NCBI GenBank assembly: GCA_937996795.1
Contig: CALKUH010000053.1
Coordinates: forward strand, 1 to 23,724
Source: an uncultured Verrucomicrobiota bacterium
GTDB taxonomy: Bacteria > Verrucomicrobiota > Kiritimatiellia > CAIVKH01
Direction: 5' to 3'
Length of the DNA: 23,724 bases
The notes under the pieces: model-generated
The model's database searches: none
Seen by the model: only the letters and a program-made list of their open reading frames with translations
What the model was told of the DNA's origin: nothing
Translations under genes and position numbers: made by a program
In this document: positions 6,904 through 14,953 of the stretch, piece by piece
Numbering within the stretch: position 1 is the first letter of the stretch
Layout of the letters: each line of letters starts with the position of its first letter

Positions 6904-8361
6904 TCATCCGGATGCGCTCTCAATGTATTTCTTCACCGTGCGGCGATCAAGGCGGGTCTGTCGCGCCACGGCTTCGTAGGTGCCGAGGCGTTGATGAAGA
7001 TGCCCGCAATACGCCGCCAGCACCTGCGCGGCGGTCATCGTGCCTTCCTGCCATCCGGCAGGGCCGGTGTCAGGGGCAGGGGCGTGAATCGGTGCATACC
7101 GGCCGGTGAGGATGACCTGCCGCGCGGCCTGCTCCAACTCGCGCACATTGCCCGGCCACGGATAGGTGGGGCCCGGTTCGCGGTTTAGCTGTTCGTGGAT
7201 GCGCAGGCTGAGCCCCCCGGCGTCGCCGCCGATGATGCGCTGCACGATATGATCCAGCAGCAGACGTAGTTCCGTGGGGTCTTCCTGCAGGCGCTGGCGC
7301 AGAGAGGGGACCTCGATCACATCGGAGCAAAGCCGGTAGTAGAAATCGTCGCGAAATCGTCCGTCGCGCCGGAGCGTGTCGAGCGGACGGTTTGTGGCGG
7401 CGATGACACGCCCGCTGAATCGTTTTTCCTCATGCGAGCCCACCGGCGTGAAGCGGCGCTCCTGCAACACCTGCAGCAGCTTGATCTGAAGCGGAATCGC
7501 CACATCGCCGATTTCATCGAGGAAGATTGCGCCGTGCGGCGAACAGCGCGCGAAGAAGCCCTGGTGATGATCGATCGCGCCCGTGAACGCGCCCTTGCGA
7601 TGGCCGAAGAGTTCCGACTCCACGAGCCCCTCGGGATATTGCGAGAGATTCAGCGCGATAAACGCGCGCGTGAAGCTTTCCCGGAATCGGCCCGTGCGCG
7701 GATCGAACGGGATGAAGGCCGATCGACCGATAGCCGCCGCCGCCGCGCCTTTCCCCGTGCCGGTTTCGCCCAGGAGCAGCGTGGAAAAATCCTCCATCCG
7801 GTGCGTGAGACGCTCTTCATAGAAGCGGACATCCCCGGTGAATACGTTTTGCCAGAGCCGCTCGCGAAACTGCCGCATGCACGCGCTGCGCCCCGGCAGG
7901 CCGTGCGCGATAAAGTAGAACGCGCGGCGAAGTTGGAAGAAGAGGGCGAGGTAATGCAGGCTGGCTTCGCCTGAAAAGCCGTAGCGCACAAGGTCGTCGC
8001 GGATCGCATTTGCAGCGGGGGCGGGCGCCGGTTCGTCGCCCGCGCGCATTTGCGCCTCGATGTGAGCGTCGAGCGCGTCGAGATGGCGGTGAAAGACCGC
8101 AAAGAGCAGGGCGGTCTGCGCGTCGCCGCGCGCGGCGCCCTTGAATTTCCGAACATCCGCCAGTCCGTCCTGTTCCAGCCTTGCGAGCTCACCTTCTACC
8201 GCCTGTATGACCCGGTCCACGCGCGCGTCATCACCCGGGCCCGGCGCCTCGCCCGCCAGCGTCAGGTCCGCGTCGTCGCGCGCCTGGCTAAACGGATTCG
8301 CAAACGCCGCCCGCGCCACCTTGCGGAAAAAGTCGACCTGTCGGAGTGAAAGGGATTTCAT
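6904..8361 (-). CDS. Sigma-54-dependent transcriptional activator (enhancer-binding protein)
   Basis: 485 residues from the ATG at 8361 (an ATG at 8367 is in frame). Residues 1-185 are an unrecognised sensor region, beginning with a motif-like RQVDFFRKVARAAFANPFS; there is no receiver-domain pattern. The AAA+ domain spans about 190-420, with Walker A GETGTGKG (198-205), the sigma-54 contact loop GAFTGA (257-262) and Walker B IFLDEIGD (279-286). The usual Glu ending Walker A (GKE) is Gly here, though Lys204 is kept. A Fis-like HTH closes the protein (YEAVARQTRLDRRTVKKYIE). It diverges from a four-gene operon with a -24/-12 promoter, its obvious target, and is co-transcribed with the PfpI gene. 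A palindrome overlaps its start codon, suggesting autoregulation. Confidence 0.95.
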   Translation of the reverse strand: MKSLSLRQVDFFRKVARAAFANPFSQARDDADLTLAGEAPGPGDDARVDRVIQAVEGELARLEQDGLADVRKFKGAARGDAQTALLFAVFHRHLDALDAHIEAQMRAGDEPAPAPAANAIRDDLVRYGFSGEASLHYLALFFQLRRAFYFIAHGLPGRSACMRQFRERLWQNVFTGDVRFYEERLTHRMEDFSTLLLGETGTGKGAAAAAIGRSAFIPFDPRTGRFRESFTRAFIALNLSQYPEGLVESELFGHRKGAFTGAIDHHQGFFARCSPHGAIFLDEIGDVAIPLQIKLLQVLQERRFTPVGSHEEKRFSGRVIAATNRPLDTLRRDGRFRDDFYYRLCSDVIEVPSLRQRLQEDPTELRLLLDHIVQRIIGGDAGGLSLRIHEQLNREPGPTYPWPGNVRELEQAARQVILTGRYAPIHAPAPDTGPAGWQEGTMTAAQVLAAYCGHLHQRLGTYEAVARQTRLDRRTVKKYIESASG

Positions 8362-8377
8362 GTACACAGAATGTACA
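8361..8377. promoter_or_regulatory. Palindromic operator candidate over the regulator start
   Basis: TGTACA-CAGAA-TGTACA is a perfect six-base inverted repeat with a 5-base spacer. It overlaps the first base of the sigma-54 regulator ATG and lies about 97-113 bases upstream of the -24 element of the opposite operon, a normal distance for an enhancer-binding protein site. It could serve both autorepression and activation. Confidence 0.55.
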
Positions 8378-8384
8378 GCATGGA

Positions 8385-8397
8385 TGCATAATATGCA
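8385..8397. promoter_or_regulatory. Palindromic site TGCATAATATGCA
   Basis: A perfect inverted repeat, TGCATA-A-TATGCA, in the AT-rich gap between the sigma-54 regulator and its presumed target operon. It resembles the next palindrome at 8420-8432 (shared GC-N-N-ATAT/AATAT-GC pattern on opposite strands), so the two may be paired enhancer sites. The minus-strand TATTAT inside it might alternatively be a -10 element for the regulator gene. Confidence 0.45.
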
Positions 8398-8419
8398 GTT
8401 ACTAATCGCATCCGAGATC

Positions 8420-8432
8420 GCGCATATTGCGC
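8420..8432. promoter_or_regulatory. Palindromic site GCGCATATTGCGC
   Basis: The inverted repeat GCGCA-TAT-TGCGC lies about 40-55 bases upstream of the -24 element of the operon starting at 8513. Together with the palindromes at 8361 and 8385 it makes three dyads within 75 bases, consistent with enhancer binding, though no binding data are available. Confidence 0.45.
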
Positions 8433-8471
8433 ATTTTATTCATTTATAAAGAGATACAATAATCATCAATC

Positions 8472-8488
8472 TTGGCACGGTGATCGCT
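8472..8488 (+). promoter_or_regulatory. Sigma-54 (-24/-12) promoter of the membrane/lipid operon
   Basis: TTGGCACGGTGATCGCT matches the sigma-54 consensus TGGCACG-N4-TTGCW with one mismatch (TCGCT for TTGCT). The invariant GG (8474-8475) and GC (8486-8487) are ten bases apart. The predicted start is about 8498, followed by a Shine-Dalgarno AGAGGA (8502-8507) and the ATG at 8513. The divergent gene encodes a sigma-54 activator. Confidence 0.8.
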
Positions 8489-8512
8489 AAAGAATGACGT
8501 CAGAGGAATCGT

Positions 8513-9811
8513 ATGCAGCACAAACACCAATGGATGCGCGGGGAGATTGAAGCGTGGGCGCGGGAGGGCTTGGTGGATCCATCGCTGGCCGCGCAGCTCA
8601 CGCGCCGATATCCCGACCAATCGGGCGGCGCGGGGCGCATGCTGGTAACGGGATTGTCGGTGCTTGGGGCGCTGTTGCTTGGCGGTGGAATCATCCTGCT
8701 GCTGGCGCACAATTGGTCGGATTTCCCGCGGGGTGTGCGAACCCTGTTGGCCGTGTCGCCGCTGGTGGCCGCGCAGATGCTGGCCGTGTGGGGCACGCTG
8801 CGTGGATGGCAGGGGGCCGGCTGGCGGGAGGGGCTTGGCCTCTTCTGGTGTTTGAGCATCGGCGCGGCGATTGCCCTCGTCAGCCAGATCTATCACCTCT
8901 CCGGCTCTTATGACACGTTTATGCTCACCTGGCTGGTGCTCGCGCTGCCGGTGCTGTATCTACAGCGCGCCACGATCGCGGCCTCCGTCTATGCGTGCGG
9001 CGTGCTGGCATGGGCCTCACCGCAGGCGGGCGACCTGCCTCGCGTGCTAGCGTTCTGGCCCTTGTTGATGGCCGTCTGGCCGTTGATGCAAGTGGGGCGG
9101 CACCACGTCTCGTCCGGCGCTTCGTTCTTCCGCTGGATCGTCACGTTGGTGACGCTTGCCGGCATTGGCATCAGTCTCTCAAGGGCGATTCCAGGATTGT
9201 GGCTGGTTGCGTATACCGCCGCGCTGGGCGCCCTCTATCTGGCCGATGGCTTCGGAGCGGATCAGGCGCGTTCGCTGTGGCATCGCCCGATGCGTATCAT
9301 CGGCGGAGTCGGCTGCGTGGCGCTTGCCCTGCTGTTGAGTTTTGAATGGCCGTGGCGCGAAATCGGATGGAATTACTGGCGTCCGGCGGTACCCGAATGG
9401 CAGGGCTATTTGGATCTCTTGCTCGTCGTGTTGCTCATGGGCGTGGCCGTGACGGGCGTGGCGCTGCGACGCAGCCGGCTGCGTGCCGCGGATTGGTTTC
9501 CCTCGTCCTTTTTTGTCGTCGCCCTGCTGGCCTACTCGCTGGCGGCGAATCCCGCCCATCACGGGCTCGCCGTCGCGCTCTGCAATCTGTTTGCCTTCGC
9601 CTACGGCGTGGCGCTGATGGCCGGCGGTTTGCGCGCGTCCTCGCTGGGATCGGTAAATGCCGGCATGCTGCTGCTCGGCGCGCTGATCAGCCTGCGATTT
9701 TTTGACAGCGATCTCGGCCTGTTCGCGCGCGGTGTGGTCTTCGTCTTGCTGGGCGCCTTTTTCCTGGCCGTAAACCTGGTTCTCGCCCGCCGCCTGAGGA
9801 GCGCCACATGA
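8513..9811 (+). CDS. DUF2157/DUF4401-type multi-spanning membrane protein
   Basis: 432 residues. A soluble N-terminus of about 45 residues (helical, with an ARRYPD-like start of the DUF2157 type) is followed by roughly eleven or twelve hydrophobic helices; GALLLGGGIILLLAHNWSDFPRGVRTLL (about 56-83) is characteristic of DUF2157 proteins. Function is unknown. The family is often found next to GDYXXLXY-domain genes, as here. The start has a good Shine-Dalgarno and lies just below the sigma-54 promoter. The stop overlaps the next ATG as ATGA. The assignment rests on the membrane pattern and the neighbour, not on a database search. Confidence 0.85.
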   Translation: MQHKHQWMRGEIEAWAREGLVDPSLAAQLTRRYPDQSGGAGRMLVTGLSVLGALLLGGGIILLLAHNWSDFPRGVRTLLAVSPLVAAQMLAVWGTLRGWQGAGWREGLGLFWCLSIGAAIALVSQIYHLSGSYDTFMLTWLVLALPVLYLQRATIAASVYACGVLAWASPQAGDLPRVLAFWPLLMAVWPLMQVGRHHVSSGASFFRWIVTLVTLAGIGISLSRAIPGLWLVAYTAALGALYLADGFGADQARSLWHRPMRIIGGVGCVALALLLSFEWPWREIGWNYWRPAVPEWQGYLDLLLVVLLMGVAVTGVALRRSRLRAADWFPSSFFVVALLAYSLAANPAHHGLAVALCNLFAFAYGVALMAGGLRASSLGSVNAGMLLLGALISLRFFDSDLGLFARGVVFVLLGAFFLAVNLVLARRLRSAT

Positions 9812-10383
9812 AACCACGCAACGTCCTCTTGATTCTTGCCGTCGCCACCGTGCAACTCGCCGTTCCTGCCTCCATGCTGCTCGGGCGTGAGCGCACGTTG
9901 CGCGAAGGCGAGGTCTTCCACTTCCGCGCCGCGCCCGTGGACCCGTATGACGCATTCCGGGGCCGCTATGTGTGGCTCTCGGTTGGCGACATGACGGCGC
10001 CGATGCCAACCGCGTCGGTGACACGCGCACGCAACCGCACGATCTATGTCTCACTGGGCCGCGACGAGGCGGGGTTTGCCGTGGCCACCCGGGCGGATCT
10101 TGCGCGACCCGGCACAGGCGCGTATGTGCGAACACGTCAGCGGATATATCCAGGCATGAATGCCGTGACCGTTCGACTTCCGATAGAACGGTATTATCTT
10201 CCTGAAGACGAGGCGCCTGCGGCCGAGCAGGCCTACCGCATGCACAGCCGGGTGGGCACGAATCCCGCCGTGGTGGTGGTGCGCGTTCGAAACGGGGACC
10301 TCGTGATCGAAGATCTGCTTGTGGAACAGCAACCCATTCGGGAGTGGCTGCGGCGGCAGGATGAAGAAGGGACGACGTTATGA
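9808..10383 (+). CDS. GDYXXLXY-type membrane-anchored protein
   Basis: 191 residues. An N-terminal hydrophobic segment (VLLILAVATVQLAVPASMLL, about 6-24) acts as a signal anchor and is followed by a periplasmic domain. The DPYDAFRGRYVWLSV stretch (45-59) corresponds to the DP-D-RGDYV-L-Y signature of GDYXXLXY proteins, with Arg in place of Asp and a degenerate end. The C-terminal half holds the usual LPIERYYLPEDEAPAAEQAYR region. Function is unknown; the partner is almost always a DUF2157/DUF4401 membrane protein, and here the ORFs overlap by four bases. A complex between the two is an inference. Confidence 0.85.
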   Translation: MKPRNVLLILAVATVQLAVPASMLLGRERTLREGEVFHFRAAPVDPYDAFRGRYVWLSVGDMTAPMPTASVTRARNRTIYVSLGRDEAGFAVATRADLARPGTGAYVRTRQRIYPGMNAVTVRLPIERYYLPEDEAPAAEQAYRMHSRVGTNPAVVVVRVRNGDLVIEDLLVEQQPIREWLRRQDEEGTTL

Positions 10384-11288
10384 TCGTGGCTAAACTTATG
10401 TTCGCAACGATTGCGTTTGCCGCTACTGCGGGGGTGGGGTATCCCGCGTGGACGCGGATGCGTGCGGAGAAGCGCGAGGCGGACGCCCGGTGGGATCGCG
10501 ACGGGATTCGCGAGGGCATGCAGCCCTTCGAGGTGGGCGTGGGTGGTCCGGTGGTGATTCTTGTTCACGGGTTCGCCTCCGGTCCCTCGCTTTTCCGGTT
10601 CATGGCTCCTGCACTCGCGGAGGCAGGCTACACCTGCCGCGTCCCCCGCCTGCCGGGGTTTGGCGAGCGGTTGGAGCGCATGCGCGCCGTGACGGAGCGG
10701 GACTGGCGCGCCGCGTTGGCAAAAGAGGTCGAGCAGGCGCGTTCCGAGGGGCGCGACGTCTGGCTGGCCGGTCATTCGATGGGCGGCACGCTCGCGCTGG
10801 ATTACGCGCAGACGAACCCGGACGCCGTGCGAGGCGTCATCCTGCTTGCGCCGCTGATTGAAGTATCGTCGCGGCGAAGCCTGGGCCTTCCGCCGGATCG
10901 CCTGTATCGCGCCGCCGCCCGCCTGCTGCCTCAGCGCACGATTCTTGAAACCGCGTTTCCTGTCGATCTCCACGCGGCCGCCGAGGGCGTCGAGGAGTTG
11001 CGGGATCGCTTCCTGCCGATGTCGGTATACGACGCGATGTTTCGACTGGCGCATGACGTGAAGTCGCGACCGGCGTCGCTGCAGGTTCCGGTGCTCGTGA
11101 TGGTGCCGGGTCGTGATCTGGTCGTGAGCCGCGCGGCCACGCTCGCCTACTACGAAACGTTGCGCGCGGATCGAAAACAATTGATCGTCAGCGAAAAAGC
11201 GGGTCATGTGGTGCCGCTCGACTACGGCTGGGAGGACGCCGTGGCCGCGATGGATGCCTTTGTGGGGGCGCAGGAGACGCTGCGATGA
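10380..11288 (+). CDS. Membrane-anchored alpha/beta hydrolase (lipase/esterase-like)
   Basis: 302 residues. A single N-terminal hydrophobic segment (about 4-22) probably anchors it in the membrane. The alpha/beta-hydrolase core shows the oxyanion HGFASG (63-68), the nucleophile elbow GHSMGG with Ser133, Asp246 in GRDLVV and His276 in AGHVVPLD, a complete triad. The nearest functional classes by eye are carboxylesterases and monoacylglycerol-lipase-like enzymes. Being between two membrane proteins and a phospholipid acyltransferase fusion, and coupled to both by ATGA overlaps, a lipid or lysolipid substrate is plausible but not proven. Confidence 0.9.
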   Translation: MIVAKLMFATIAFAATAGVGYPAWTRMRAEKREADARWDRDGIREGMQPFEVGVGGPVVILVHGFASGPSLFRFMAPALAEAGYTCRVPRLPGFGERLERMRAVTERDWRAALAKEVEQARSEGRDVWLAGHSMGGTLALDYAQTNPDAVRGVILLAPLIEVSSRRSLGLPPDRLYRAAARLLPQRTILETAFPVDLHAAAEGVEELRDRFLPMSVYDAMFRLAHDVKSRPASLQVPVLVMVPGRDLVVSRAATLAYYETLRADRKQLIVSEKAGHVVPLDYGWEDAVAAMDAFVGAQETLR

Positions 11289-14200
11289 TTTCAGGGTTTG
11301 GCAAATCGTTTGCCTGGCTCAACGTGACCCAGTTCCTGGGCGCGCTGAATGACAACATTTTTAAACTGATCTCGTTTTTCTTCGCGATCCAACTGCTGGG
11401 CCAGCAGCACGCGAGCAGCGTAGTCTCGATCGGCGGGATCGTTTTCGTGATCCCGTTCCTCCTGTTCACACCCGCGGCTGGCGTGCTGGCGGACCGGGTG
11501 AGCAAGCGCACGATCATCGTTATCGCCAAATTCCTCGAAATTGTCGTGATGGCGTGTGCGGCGCTGGCCTTCGCCAGCCAATGGGCGCCGGGCGCGTTCA
11601 TAGTGCTCTTCCTGATGTCCACGCAGAGCGCGCTCTTCGGGCCCAGCAAATACGGCATCATTCCGGAACTGGTGGGACGCGACAAGATTTCCGCCGCCAA
11701 CGGGTCCCTGGTCATGATGACGTACCTCGCCATCATCCTGGGCAGCGCGCTGGGCCCGTGGCTCGGTGAACAGGTCGGCGGCCAGTATGTGTGGGCGGCA
11801 GCGGTGTGCGTGCTGATCGCGATGGCGGGCACGGCGACCTCCTTCGGCATCGAACGCACGCCCGCCGCCGGTTCCTGCGCGCGTCCTTCGCTGCTGATGG
11901 TGGGCGATGTCTGGCGCACGCTGCGCAGCATACGGGGCGACCGGGAGTTGCTGATGGCCGTTGTCGCCTCCGCCTATTTCTCCCTGATCGGCTCCTTCCT
12001 GCAACTGAACCTGATCCCATACGGCCTTGAGCATCTCGGGCTCACGGAGACGGAGAGCGGCTACCTGTTTTTCTTCGCGGCCATCGGTATTGGATTCGGG
12101 GCGTGGATTGCGGGGCAGGTGTCGGGCCGGAATGTGGAATTTGGAATCGTGCCGATCGGCGCGCTGGCGCTGGCCGCCGCCACGATCGGCCTCGGGTTTT
12201 GTGAAGCCCTTAACGCCGTTCGCCTGTTTGTCCTCCTTGCGGGTGTCGGCGCGGGAATGTTTCTGATTCCGCTGGAATCCTTCATCCAATTCCGCAGCCC
12301 GCGCGAGCGCCTCGGAACGATCCTCGCCTCCAGCAGTTTCCTGAGCTGGACAGGGGTCTTGATCGGCGCGGCCCTTGTGCTGCTTCTCAATACGTTGATC
12401 GGCCTCCCGCCCGCGCGCGGATTCGTCATCATGGGTGCGCTGACTCTCGTCCTCGGCGTTCTAGCGGTGTGGGTTTTACCCGATTTCCTGATTCGCTTCG
12501 TCGTCATGCTGCTGACGCGCGTCTGTTATAAGCTGCGCGTGCAGGGGCTCGAGCATCTGCCGGTCGATGGCGGCGCGTTGCTCGTGGCCAACCATGTTTC
12601 CTTCATGGATGCGCTCCAGATCCTCGCCATCCAGCAACGGCGCATTCGCTTCCTGATGCACCGCCGCATCTACGAGAATCATCCGCTTCGTCCGCTGTTC
12701 CGTCTGATGGGCATGATCCCGATTGCAATGGAGGACCCGCCGAAGCGGATTGTCGAATCCCTGCGCGAGGCGCGCCGGGCGCTGGATGACGGCTATCTGG
12801 TCTGCATTTTTGCCGAGGGCGCCCTCACGCGCACGGGCATGTTGCAGGGGTTTAAGCCGGGGCTTGAGCGGATTGTGAGAGAAAGCGCGCACCCGATCAT
12901 CCCCATTTACATCGGCGGCACGTGGGGCAGCATCTTCAGCCACTATTACGGGCCGCAACAGTTGCGCATCCCCACGCAATTCCCGTATCCCGTCACGATC
13001 ATGATCGGCGCTCCGTTGCCGCCGACCACACCCGCCCTCGAGGTGCGTCAGGCCGTGATGGAATTGTCGTGCGGTTATTTTGAAACCCGCCGCACGCTGC
13101 ACCGCTCGCTGGGCGCGCTATTTATCGAAATGGCGCGGCGCAAACGCAGAAAACCCGCCATCGACGACACCTCGGGACGCGCGCTCCGATGGGGCGAGGC
13201 CCTGATCGGGGCGCTCGCGCTGGCGCGCGTGTTGAAACGCGCCACACGCGGCCAGGATACCGTGGGCATCCTCCTGCCGCCGAGCGTGGGCGGCGCACTC
13301 GTCAACATCGCGCTGACGTTGCTGCGGAAAACGACCGTGAACCTCAACTTCACAGCCTCCGAGGAGGCATTCCATTCCGCCATCCGTCAGGCCGGCATTC
13401 GCACCATCATCACCGCGAAAGCGTTTTTGGAGAAATTCCCTCAATATTCCGCGCTGCCCGGCCTGCTGCTGGCAGAGGATCTGCGCCAGCAGATCACGAC
13501 CTCCGACAAGCTGATCGCGGCCATTGCCGCGCGCTTCGCTCCGGTCTGCTGGCTCACCCCGATGCGACATGCGTCGCCGGACGATGTGGCGACGATCATC
13601 TTTTCCTCCGGGACGACGGGCGAACCCAAGGGCGTGATGCTCTCACATCACAACATCGCCTCGAACATCGAATCGTTCACGCTCGTGTTTCGCCCGACCG
13701 AAACGGATCGCCTCTGCGCCTCGCTTCCGCTGTTCCACTCGTTTGGCTTCACTTGCGGGCTTTGGTTCCCGGCCCTGACGGGCATCGGCGCGAGCTACCA
13801 TGTCAGTCCGCTGGATGGCGCAAAGATCGCGGAGGTCGTCCGGGAGCGAAACTGCACGGCCCTGTTTGCGACGCCGACTTTCCTGCTCGCGTATCTGCGC
13901 AAGGCGCAGCGCGAGGATTTTGCCTCGCTCCGCCTGGTCGTCGCCGGCGCGGAGAAACTGAAGCCGCGCCTGGCCGATGCCTTTGAGGAACGTTTTGGCA
14001 TCCGCCCGCTCGAGGGCTACGGCGCGACCGAGCTGTCCCCGGTCGCCGCGCTCAGCCTGCCGGATGTCGATGTGGACGGCGTCTATCAGGCGGGCCACAA
14101 GGAGGGCGCGGTCGGGCAACCCGTGCCCGGCGTGGCCGCGCGCGTCGTCGATCCGGAGACCGGCGCGCCGCTGCCGCCCGATCAAAGCGGCCTGTTGCTG

Positions 14201-14668
14201 ATCAAGGGACCGAATGTCATGGTCGGTTATCTCGGACGCCCGGATCTGACGGCGGATGCGATCCGCGACGGCTGGTACCGGACCGGGGACATGGCCCACA
14301 TCGACGAAGCGGGCTTTATCACGATCACCGATCGTCTCGCGCGCTTCAGCAAGATCGCGGGTGAAATGGTGCCGCACCTCGCCATCGAGGAGGTGTACCT
14401 CAAGCAACTGAACACCGCGGAGGCCGTCCTCGCCGTCACATCCGTGACCTGCGACAAACGGGGTGAAAAGCTCGTGGTGCTCCACACGCAGGCCGCCGGC
14501 ACGCCGGAGCAACTTCACGCGTGGATGCAGGAAAGCGAGCTGCCCAATCTGTGGAAGCCGTCGCGCGAAGCGTATCTCGCCATCGACACGCTGCCGCTGA
14601 CCGGCAGCGGAAAACTCGACGTAAAAGAACTGCGCCGCCTCGCATCCCGCCTGATGAATGTCCCCTGA
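11285..14668 (+). CDS. Fused lysophospholipid transporter / acyltransferase / acyl-ACP synthetase (LplT-PlsC-Aas)
   Basis: 1127 residues in three modules. Residues 1-410 are a major-facilitator transporter like LplT, starting with a typical FLGALNDNIFKL; it would flip lysophospholipids inward across the inner membrane. Residues about 415-620 are a PlsC-type acyltransferase with the H-X4-D motif NHVSFMD (His437, Asp442) and the FAEGALTRTG segment. Residues about 630-1127 are an AMP-forming acyl-ACP synthetase with IIFSSGTTGEPKG (771-783), YGATELSP and GSGKLD near the C-terminus. In E. coli LplT and Aas (PlsC plus ligase) are two adjacent genes that re-acylate lyso-phosphatidylethanolamine; here they form one chain, an arrangement known in other bacteria. 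It is the last gene of the sigma-54 operon and overlaps the hydrolase stop by four bases. Confidence 0.95.
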   Translation: MISGFGKSFAWLNVTQFLGALNDNIFKLISFFFAIQLLGQQHASSVVSIGGIVFVIPFLLFTPAAGVLADRVSKRTIIVIAKFLEIVVMACAALAFASQWAPGAFIVLFLMSTQSALFGPSKYGIIPELVGRDKISAANGSLVMMTYLAIILGSALGPWLGEQVGGQYVWAAAVCVLIAMAGTATSFGIERTPAAGSCARPSLLMVGDVWRTLRSIRGDRELLMAVVASAYFSLIGSFLQLNLIPYGLEHLGLTETESGYLFFFAAIGIGFGAWIAGQVSGRNVEFGIVPIGALALAAATIGLGFCEALNAVRLFVLLAGVGAGMFLIPLESFIQFRSPRERLGTILASSSFLSWTGVLIGAALVLLLNTLIGLPPARGFVIMGALTLVLGVLAVWVLPDFLIRFVVMLLTRVCYKLRVQGLEHLPVDGGALLVANHVSFMDALQILAIQQRRIRFLMHRRIYENHPLRPLFRLMGMIPIAMEDPPKRIVESLREARRALDDGYLVCIFAEGALTRTGMLQGFKPGLERIVRESAHPIIPIYIGGTWGSIFSHYYGPQQLRIPTQFPYPVTIMIGAPLPPTTPALEVRQAVMELSCGYFETRRTLHRSLGALFIEMARRKRRKPAIDDTSGRALRWGEALIGALALARVLKRATRGQDTVGILLPPSVGGALVNIALTLLRKTTVNLNFTASEEAFHSAIRQAGIRTIITAKAFLEKFPQYSALPGLLLAEDLRQQITTSDKLIAAIAARFAPVCWLTPMRHASPDDVATIIFSSGTTGEPKGVMLSHHNIASNIESFTLVFRPTETDRLCASLPLFHSFGFTCGLWFPALTGIGASYHVSPLDGAKIAEVVRERNCTALFATPTFLLAYLRKAQREDFASLRLVVAGAEKLKPRLADAFEERFGIRPLEGYGATELSPVAALSLPDVDVDGVYQAGHKEGAVGQPVPGVAARVVDPETGAPLPPDQSGLLLIKGPNVMVGYLGRPDLTADAIRDGWYRTGDMAHIDEAGFITITDRLARFSKIAGEMVPHLAIEEVYLKQLNTAEAVLAVTSVTCDKRGEKLVVLHTQAAGTPEQLHAWMQESELPNLWKPSREAYLAIDTLPLTGSGKLDVKELRRLASRLMNVP

Positions 14669-14733
14669 GTCCATGAAGCACGGCGCATGGAGCCGATGCG
14701 ATTGCCGATATCGTCGCAGCCGCAAAGCCAGTA

Positions 14734-14779
14734 CGACCTTTTCGCGAGCTCGGCCCGCGTTGAGCGGGCGAGCAGGTCG
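14734..14779. repeat. GC-rich hairpin downstream of the lipid operon
   Basis: Stem GCTCG-g-CCCGC (14748-14758) pairs with GCGGG-CGAGC (14764-14773) around a GTTGA loop, and an outer CGACCT/AGGTCG pair (14734-14739 with 14774-14779) extends it across an internal loop. No T-run follows, so it is a poor intrinsic terminator. It may be a REP-like element or a transcript-end stabiliser for the operon ending at 14668. A smaller hairpin (GTCTG-CCC-CAGAC) follows at 14806-14818. Confidence 0.5.
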
Positions 14780-14823
14780 AGATAACCCTATTGTATTCCG
14801 CTCAAGTCTGCCCCAGACCGCCA

Positions 14824-14850
14824 ATTGTATAAAGATACAGACCTGACCCC
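14824..14850 (+). repeat. Left terminal inverted repeat of the cassette
   Basis: 27 bases, near-identical to the reverse complement of 15755-15779. It begins ATTGTATAAA and ends CAGACCTGACCCC, and differs from the right end only by an extra GA. Confidence 0.8.
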
Positions 14851-14928
14851 ATGTCCCCGACCGACCTGACCCCATGTCCCCGACCCCATGTCCCCGACCT
14901 GACCCCATGTCCCCGCCCCATGTCCCCG
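14847..14928 (+). repeat. Five copies of CCCCATGTCCCCG
   Basis: Exact 13-base copies lie at 14847-14859, 14870-14882, 14884-14896, 14903-14915 and 14916-14928, separated by 10, 1, 6 and 0 bases. The longer gaps contain ACCTGA, an echo of the adjacent terminal repeat. The irregular spacing points to stepwise duplication of a CAGACCTGACCCC-type end rather than to a CRISPR or binding array. Confidence 0.85.
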
Positions 14929-14953
14929 ACCCCGCACCCCGTAACACTGAAAA

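Noticed and set aside
9179..10519. 446-codon minus-strand frame opposite the DUF2157 and GDYXXLXY genes
   Set aside because: Low-complexity Arg/Gln/His-rich translation with no domain; the plus-strand genes explain the codon bias.
14847..14928. Short repeat array that might be read as a CRISPR
   Set aside because: Repeats are only 13 bases, spacers are 0-10 bases and irregular, and there are no cas genes. It fits end-duplication of a mobile repeat instead.
13643..14947. 434-codon minus-strand frame opposite the acyl-ACP synthetase domain
   Set aside because: Shadow of the Aas fusion. Its start lies inside the CCCCATGTCCCCG repeats, giving a low-complexity N-terminus.
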